Source of the DNA: Acidobacteriota bacterium
Lineage (GTDB): Bacteria > Acidobacteriota > Terriglobia > Bryobacterales > Bryobacteraceae
Length of the DNA stretch: 64,000 bases
Reading direction: 5' to 3'
NCBI GenBank assembly: GCA_025353165.1
Contig: JANXRE010000122.1
Coordinates: forward strand, 1-64,000
Shown here: positions 60,557 to 64,000 of the stretch, piece by piece
How positions within the stretch are numbered: position 1 is the first letter of the stretch
Layout of the letters: the number at the start of each line of letters is the position of its first letter
Made by a program: the position numbers and the translations under genes
Notes under the pieces: model-generated
Told to the model about the DNA's origin: nothing
Databases searched by the model: none
The model's input: the letters and a program-made list of their open reading frames with translations, nothing else

Positions 60557-60605
60557 GATTTGTACTGCGTCATCCGGCCGGTATAGCCGTCGATCGTCGT
60601 CCTAC

Positions 60606-60927
60606 ACCGGGCCTTGTTCGTCAATCGCGAGCCCCGCAAGAAGTACCCGTACGTTTGCGCTTGTGAAGTCAAAATTTTCTCTTCACAAACATAATTACAG
60701 AACCCCGAGATTAAAATTGTGGCATTTTCCTGCGCTTGTTTCTGCAAACCCCTTCCAGCGGGCCTTTTTAGGCTTTGAACGGGTGGGCTTCGAGCCCTCA
60801 GGCGACTCACCTTACGGCATTTTTGTGGCACCCTTCCCTTCCCTGTTCGGGAGGGTTTTAAACCTGTTGACGAGCAGCGCGCTTTCAGGCATACTCGATA
60901 TAGGACCGAACCAGTCCTTGATTACCC
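60606..60927. other. Intergenic region upstream of the ISC operon
   Basis: 322 bases between the RHS remnant and the Rrf2 gene. The first part is A/T-richer (60666-60735) with text such as AAAATTTTC and AATTAAAATTG, unlike the flanking GC-rich genes. I see no convincing gene. Weak promoter-like hexamers are present near 60860-60920 (TTGACG at 60867 and TACTCGATAT after about 20 bases), which could serve the ISC operon and be targets of its Rrf2 regulator. Confidence 0.4.
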
Positions 60928-61413
60928 GTGCTGAAGCTGACCAAAAAAGCGGACTATGGCCTGATCGCGCTGAAGCACCTTGCCATGCGCAACCCGGCCG
61001 AGACAGCCAGCGCCAAGGATATCGCCGACGCCTACGGTATCCCGCTGCCGCTTTTGTCCAAGATATTGCAAAAGTTGGCCAAGAGCGGTTTCCTCCGGTC
61101 GGAGCAGGGGACCAACGGTGGATACCGCTTGGCGCGCGATCCGCGGGAGATGACAGCGCTCGAAGTCATCCGCTCCATCGACGGCCCTATTATTCTTACG
61201 TCCTGCTTCACGGAACACGGCGAATGCCATCACAGCGGCCGATGTTCGGTTCGCGAGCCGTTGCGCAAGGTTCACGATGGAATCCTGCGCCTGCTGAACA
61301 ACATCACTATTAGAGATATTGCGAGCGAGGATATGGAAGTGCCAGCCCCAGACGTGGACGTGCAAGTCTACCGCTTGAAGCCGTCCGGCCTTGCGGCGCA
61401 CGCATCGAAATGA
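60928..61413 (+). CDS. Rrf2-family transcriptional regulator (IscR-like)
   Basis: 161 residues from GTG 60928. The winged-helix part is typical: [53 protein letters not shown]. The cluster-binding cysteines are C93, C100 and C106 (C-x6-C-x5-C), one residue longer in the first spacing than E. coli IscR (C-x5-C-x5-C). It heads the ISC operon and probably senses Fe-S status to control it. The stop overlaps the iscS start (ATGA). Confidence 0.9.
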   Translation: MLKLTKKADYGLIALKHLAMRNPAETASAKDIADAYGIPLPLLSKILQKLAKSGFLRSEQGTNGGYRLARDPREMTALEVIRSIDGPIILTSCFTEHGECHHSGRCSVREPLRKVHDGILRLLNNITIRDIASEDMEVPAPDVDVQVYRLKPSGLAAHASK

Positions 61414-62642
61414 GCAAAAACATCATGGTGAAGCTGCCTATTTACATGGATAATCACGCGACGACGGCCATGGACCCGCGCGTGTTCGAAGCCATGCGGC
61501 CCTATTTTCTGGAGCACTTCGGGAACTCGGCGAGCCGCAACCACAGCTTCGGTTGGGAAGCGGAAGAGGCGGTCGAGAAAGCGCGGAAGCAGATCGCCGA
61601 CCTGATCGGCGCCAATCCGAAAGAGATTGTGTTCACCAGCGGCGCGACGGAGTCCAACAACCTCGCACTGAAGGGCGTGGCTGAGATGTATGCCGAGAAG
61701 GGCAACCACATCATCACGGCTGCCACCGAGCACAAGGCCATTCTCGACACCTGCAAACGCCTGGAGAAGAGCGGAGTGCGGGTGACGTACCTCCCGGTGC
61801 AACAGGATGGGTTGATCGATCTCGACATGCTGCGCGAGTCGATCACGGACAAGACCATTCTGGTCAGCTTCATGTACGCCAATAACGAGATTGGCGTGAT
61901 TCAGCCGATCGCGGAGATTGGAAAGATCGCAAAAGAGAAGGGCGTCCTGGTTCACACGGATGCGACGCAGGCGGTCGGCAAGGTTCCGGTGAACGTGATC
62001 CGGGACAACATCGATGTCCTGTCGCTGACCGGCCACAAGATGTACGGGCCGAAGGGCGTCGGCGCGCTGTATGTCCGGCGGCGCAATCCCCGGGTCCAGT
62101 TGACTGCGCAGATGGACGGCGGCGGGCACGAGCGCGGCATGCGTTCAGGAACACTGAACGTGCCCGGCATCGTGGGACTCGGCGCGGCTTGCGCGATTTG
62201 CCAGAAGGACATGGCCGAGGAAGCAAAGAGGCTCGGCTTCCTGCGCGACAAGCTGAAGAGCATTTTGATGGCGGACCTGGACGAAGTGTTCGTCAATGGT
62301 TCCTGGGAACATCGGCTGCCGAACAATCTGAACATCAGCTTCGCCTACGTCGAGGGCGAAAGCCTGCTGATGGGCATCAACGATATCGCGGTTTCAAGTG
62401 GTTCGGCCTGCACGTCGGCAACCTTAGAGCCCAGCTACGTGCTGAAGGCGCTCGGCGCCGGCGACGATCTGGCACATTCCTCCATCCGTTTCGGGCTGGG
62501 CCGCTTCAATACGGAAGAGGAAGTGGATTACGTGGGCGAGAAGGTCGTGGACGTCGTGAAGAAACTCCGCGAGCTTTCGCCGCTGTACGAGATGCACAAG
62601 GAAGGCGTCGACCTGACCAAAGTGCAGTGGTCCGCGCATTAA
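61410..62642 (+). CDS. iscS: Cysteine desulfurase IscS
   Basis: 410 residues; PLP enzyme that provides sulfur for Fe-S clusters. Conserved segments: [37 protein letters not shown]-like [20 protein letters not shown], the PLP lysine in [16 protein letters not shown], and the catalytic cysteine loop [18 protein letters not shown]. The regulator overlaps it by 4 bases, and iscU follows at 15 bases. Confidence 0.95.
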   Translation: MSKNIMVKLPIYMDNHATTAMDPRVFEAMRPYFLEHFGNSASRNHSFGWEAEEAVEKARKQIADLIGANPKEIVFTSGATESNNLALKGVAEMYAEKGNHIITAATEHKAILDTCKRLEKSGVRVTYLPVQQDGLIDLDMLRESITDKTILVSFMYANNEIGVIQPIAEIGKIAKEKGVLVHTDATQAVGKVPVNVIRDNIDVLSLTGHKMYGPKGVGALYVRRRNPRVQLTAQMDGGGHERGMRSGTLNVPGIVGLGAACAICQKDMAEEAKRLGFLRDKLKSILMADLDEVFVNGSWEHRLPNNLNISFAYVEGESLLMGINDIAVSSGSACTSATLEPSYVLKALGAGDDLAHSSIRFGLGRFNTEEEVDYVGEKVVDVVKKLRELSPLYEMHKEGVDLTKVQWSAH

Positions 62643-62657
62643 CGCATAGAGGGGATT

Positions 62658-63071
62658 ATGGCTTATTCAGACAAGGTTCTCGATCACTACAACAATCCGC
62701 GCAACGTGGGGTCGCTCGACAAAAGCGATCCGAATGTCGGCACCGGCATGGTCGGCGCTCCGGAATGCGGCGACGTCATGAAGCTGCAGATCAAGGTGGG
62801 CGACAGCGGCCTCATTGAGGATGCCAAGTTCAAGACGTTCGGCTGCGGCAGCGCCATCGCGAGCTCGTCGCTCGCCACCGAGTGGCTGCGCGGCAAGACC
62901 GTCGACGAAGCGCTGGCAATCAAGAACACCGACATCGTCAACGAGCTGAGCCTGCCGCCGGTGAAGATTCACTGCTCGGTGCTGGCCGAAGACGCGATCA
63001 AGGCTGCCATCAGCGATTACCGCGCGAAGAACGCGGTGAACGTTTCCCAGCAGGCCGAGAAGGTAGCGTAG
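62658..63071 (+). CDS. iscU: Iron-sulfur cluster scaffold IscU
   Basis: 137 residues; assembles [2Fe-2S] clusters with IscS. The three ligand cysteines are C37 (GAPECGDVM), C63 (FGCGSAIASSS) and C106 (VKIHCSVLAEDAI), with the conserved Asp39. The LPPVKIHCS segment includes the HscA-recognition site. The tail after YRAKNAV is unconserved. A ribosome-binding GAGGGG lies upstream of the ATG. Confidence 0.95.
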   Translation: MAYSDKVLDHYNNPRNVGSLDKSDPNVGTGMVGAPECGDVMKLQIKVGDSGLIEDAKFKTFGCGSAIASSSLATEWLRGKTVDEALAIKNTDIVNELSLPPVKIHCSVLAEDAIKAAISDYRAKNAVNVSQQAEKVA

Positions 63072-63082
63072 GGGGGCCGGAG

Positions 63083-63412
63083 GTGGACTCGATTGCGGTA
63101 ACTCCCAAGGCCGTGGCGAAGATCCGCGAGGCATTCCGGCGCGAAGGCGTTACGGAAGGCGGATTGAGGCTTGGCGTGCAAGGCGGCGGATGCTCGGGCT
63201 TGAGCTATCTGTTCCGGTTCGATCCGAAGCCGCGGGTCACCGACAAAGTGCTTCAGTTTGAAGACGTGAACGTTTTCGTGGACCCCAAGAGTTTGTTGTA
63301 CCTGGGCGGGATGACATTGGACTGGAAGGATACGTTGCTGTACTCGGGCTTCGAGTTCCAGAATCCTCACGCCAAGAAGAGCTGCGGATGCGGCACCAGC
63401 TTTTCGACTTGA
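63083..63412 (+). CDS. iscA: HesB/IscA-family Fe-S assembly protein
   Basis: 109 residues from GTG 63083, preceded by a G-run. Typical A-type carrier text: ITPKAVAKIREAF-like AVTPKAVAKI, LRLGVQGGGCSGLSYLFRFD, and the C-terminal SCGCGTSF with the two further ligand cysteines. Transfers clusters to apo-targets. It lies 11 bases after iscU and is followed by hscB within 1-2 bases. Confidence 0.93.
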   Translation: MDSIAVTPKAVAKIREAFRREGVTEGGLRLGVQGGGCSGLSYLFRFDPKPRVTDKVLQFEDVNVFVDPKSLLYLGGMTLDWKDTLLYSGFEFQNPHAKKSCGCGTSFST

Positions 63413-63413
63413 A

Positions 63414-64000
63414 ATGGCTTTTTCCTTCTCCGCGTGCTGGCAGTGCGGCCAGCCTGTAAGTGGAATTTCTTGCCCGGCGTGCAGGACCCTTCAAAGTCCG
63501 CCCGCCGGGTTTTTTACGTTCTTCGGCATCCCGGAACGGCTCTCGATCGACAACGCGGATCTTCAGAAGCGTTTTTACGATCTCAGCCGCCAGTTCCACC
63601 CGGACCGCTTCACGCGCAACTCCGAGCGCGAGCGGCAGTATTCGCTGGAAGCGACAGCCATCCTGAACGATGGATACCGGACGCTTCGCGATCCGGTAAA
63701 GCGGGCCGAATACGTATTGAAGCAGCACGGGTTGGACATCGGGGAGCAGCGCTCGAAGAATGTGCCGCCGGAGCTGCTGGAAGAAGTTTTCGAGCTAAAC
63801 ATGGCCCTCGAAGAGATGCGGGAAGGCGACGAGAGCGTGCGGCCGCAATTGGACGCGGCGCGCGAGCGGTTCCGCGGGATGCTGGCCGATGTCGACGGCG
63901 AATTGGAAGTTCAGTTCCGCACGTTCGATGAAGGCCAGGATGTTCTGCCTAAGATCCGGGCCACGCTGAACCGCCGCCGGTATATCCAGAACCTCGTAAG
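63414..64000 (+). CDS. hscB: Co-chaperone HscB with N-terminal zinc-finger-like extension (partial)
   Basis: The frame from ATG 63414 is open to the window edge (195 codons), so it is incomplete. Residues 1-30 contain two CxxC pairs, C8/C11 (CWQC) and C20/C23 (CPAC), like the zinc-binding extension of eukaryotic HSC20. Then the J domain (FFTFFGIPERLSIDNADLQ, RQFHPDRFTRNSER with HPD) and the C-terminal IscU-binding helices (ILNDGYRTLRDPVKRAEYVL, LNMALEEMREGDE). It works with HscA to release clusters from IscU; hscA should follow. Confidence 0.92.
   Translation, partial: MAFSFSACWQCGQPVSGISCPACRTLQSPPAGFFTFFGIPERLSIDNADLQKRFYDLSRQFHPDRFTRNSERERQYSLEATAILNDGYRTLRDPVKRAEYVLKQHGLDIGEQRSKNVPPELLEEVFELNMALEEMREGDESVRPQLDAARERFRGMLADVDGELEVQFRTFDEGQDVLPKIRATLNRRRYIQNLV

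Noticed and set aside
1-64000. CRISPR arrays, rRNA, tRNA genes and intact insertion sequences
   Set aside because: I looked for regularly spaced repeats, rRNA-like conserved text, cloverleaf/TTC-arm patterns and transposase motifs and found none; a tRNA scan would be needed to exclude tRNAs fully.

Overview
The window looks like chromosomal DNA from a high-GC acidobacterium close to Candidatus Solibacter / Bryobacterales. The lineage call is an inference from content: a duplicated-core orphan ABC permease of the ADOP type (54055-56565), a secreted glycosidase with a Solibacter-type TIGR03437 domain (9098-11014), DUF5666 and winged-helix remnants, and GC-rich palindromic repeats. Most genes are on the minus strand in tightly overlapping (ATGA/GTGA) operons. 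I found no rRNA, tRNA, CRISPR array or intact insertion sequence.

Region by region. 1-5000: purE and a two-domain isocitrate dehydrogenase, divergent from a cytochrome-oxidase assembly operon (heme O synthase, SCO copper chaperone, DUF420), then two hemerythrin-like proteins. 5000-5620: a decayed MFS transporter joined to a zinc-protease fragment. 5591-33700: a large exopolysaccharide (EPS) locus. Its minus-strand operon starts at a promoter near 33670-33695 and encodes a NusG/RfaH-type antiterminator, OPX exporter, Wzz, a BY-kinase-like protein, an initiating phosphoglycosyltransferase, a hexapeptide acyltransferase, acyl-CoA-dehydrogenase-like protein, adenylating ligase, carrier protein, an A-PCP-TE NRPS-like enzyme, Wzx flippase and a secreted protein. 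After a plus-strand B12/radical-SAM gene follow a sulfotransferase, a Wzy-like polymerase, a beta-helix protein, GT4 and GT26 glycosyltransferases, the secreted glycosidase, a second sulfotransferase, a dead TauE/SafE permease and a fused ATP sulfurylase/APS kinase. The locus therefore carries the enzymes to make PAPS and two enzymes that could use it, plus a ligase/carrier/dehydrogenase trio whose active-site residues match those I remember for prolyl-to-pyrrolyl-carrier enzymes.

33797-35450: a PHP phosphoesterase, then remnants of SPFH, VOC and S41-peptidase genes. 35451-51850: housekeeping operons: xerC-trmFO-secreted protein; Trm112-like, GT9, msbA-like, yicC, gmk, rpoZ, coaBC, family-4 UDG, tmk; a DUF5666 protein; phoH-ybeY-corC-era plus a BON protein. 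52551-57935: an ABM-domain protein, M19 dipeptidase, the ADOP permease and a second, divergent phosphoglycosyltransferase. 58063-60605: a truncated RHS locus with a novel hydrophobic C-terminal domain and an overlapping four-TM gene (candidate toxin/immunity pair). 60928-64000: an ISC iron-sulfur operon (Rrf2 regulator, iscS, iscU, iscA, hscB), cut by the window edge.

The most interesting leads are the candidate pyrrolyl-carrier cassette inside a sulfated-EPS locus, the RHS toxin/immunity candidate, a 116-bp repeat that folds as three hairpins and lies inside the EPS locus twice, and related short repeats inserted in frame within two proteins.
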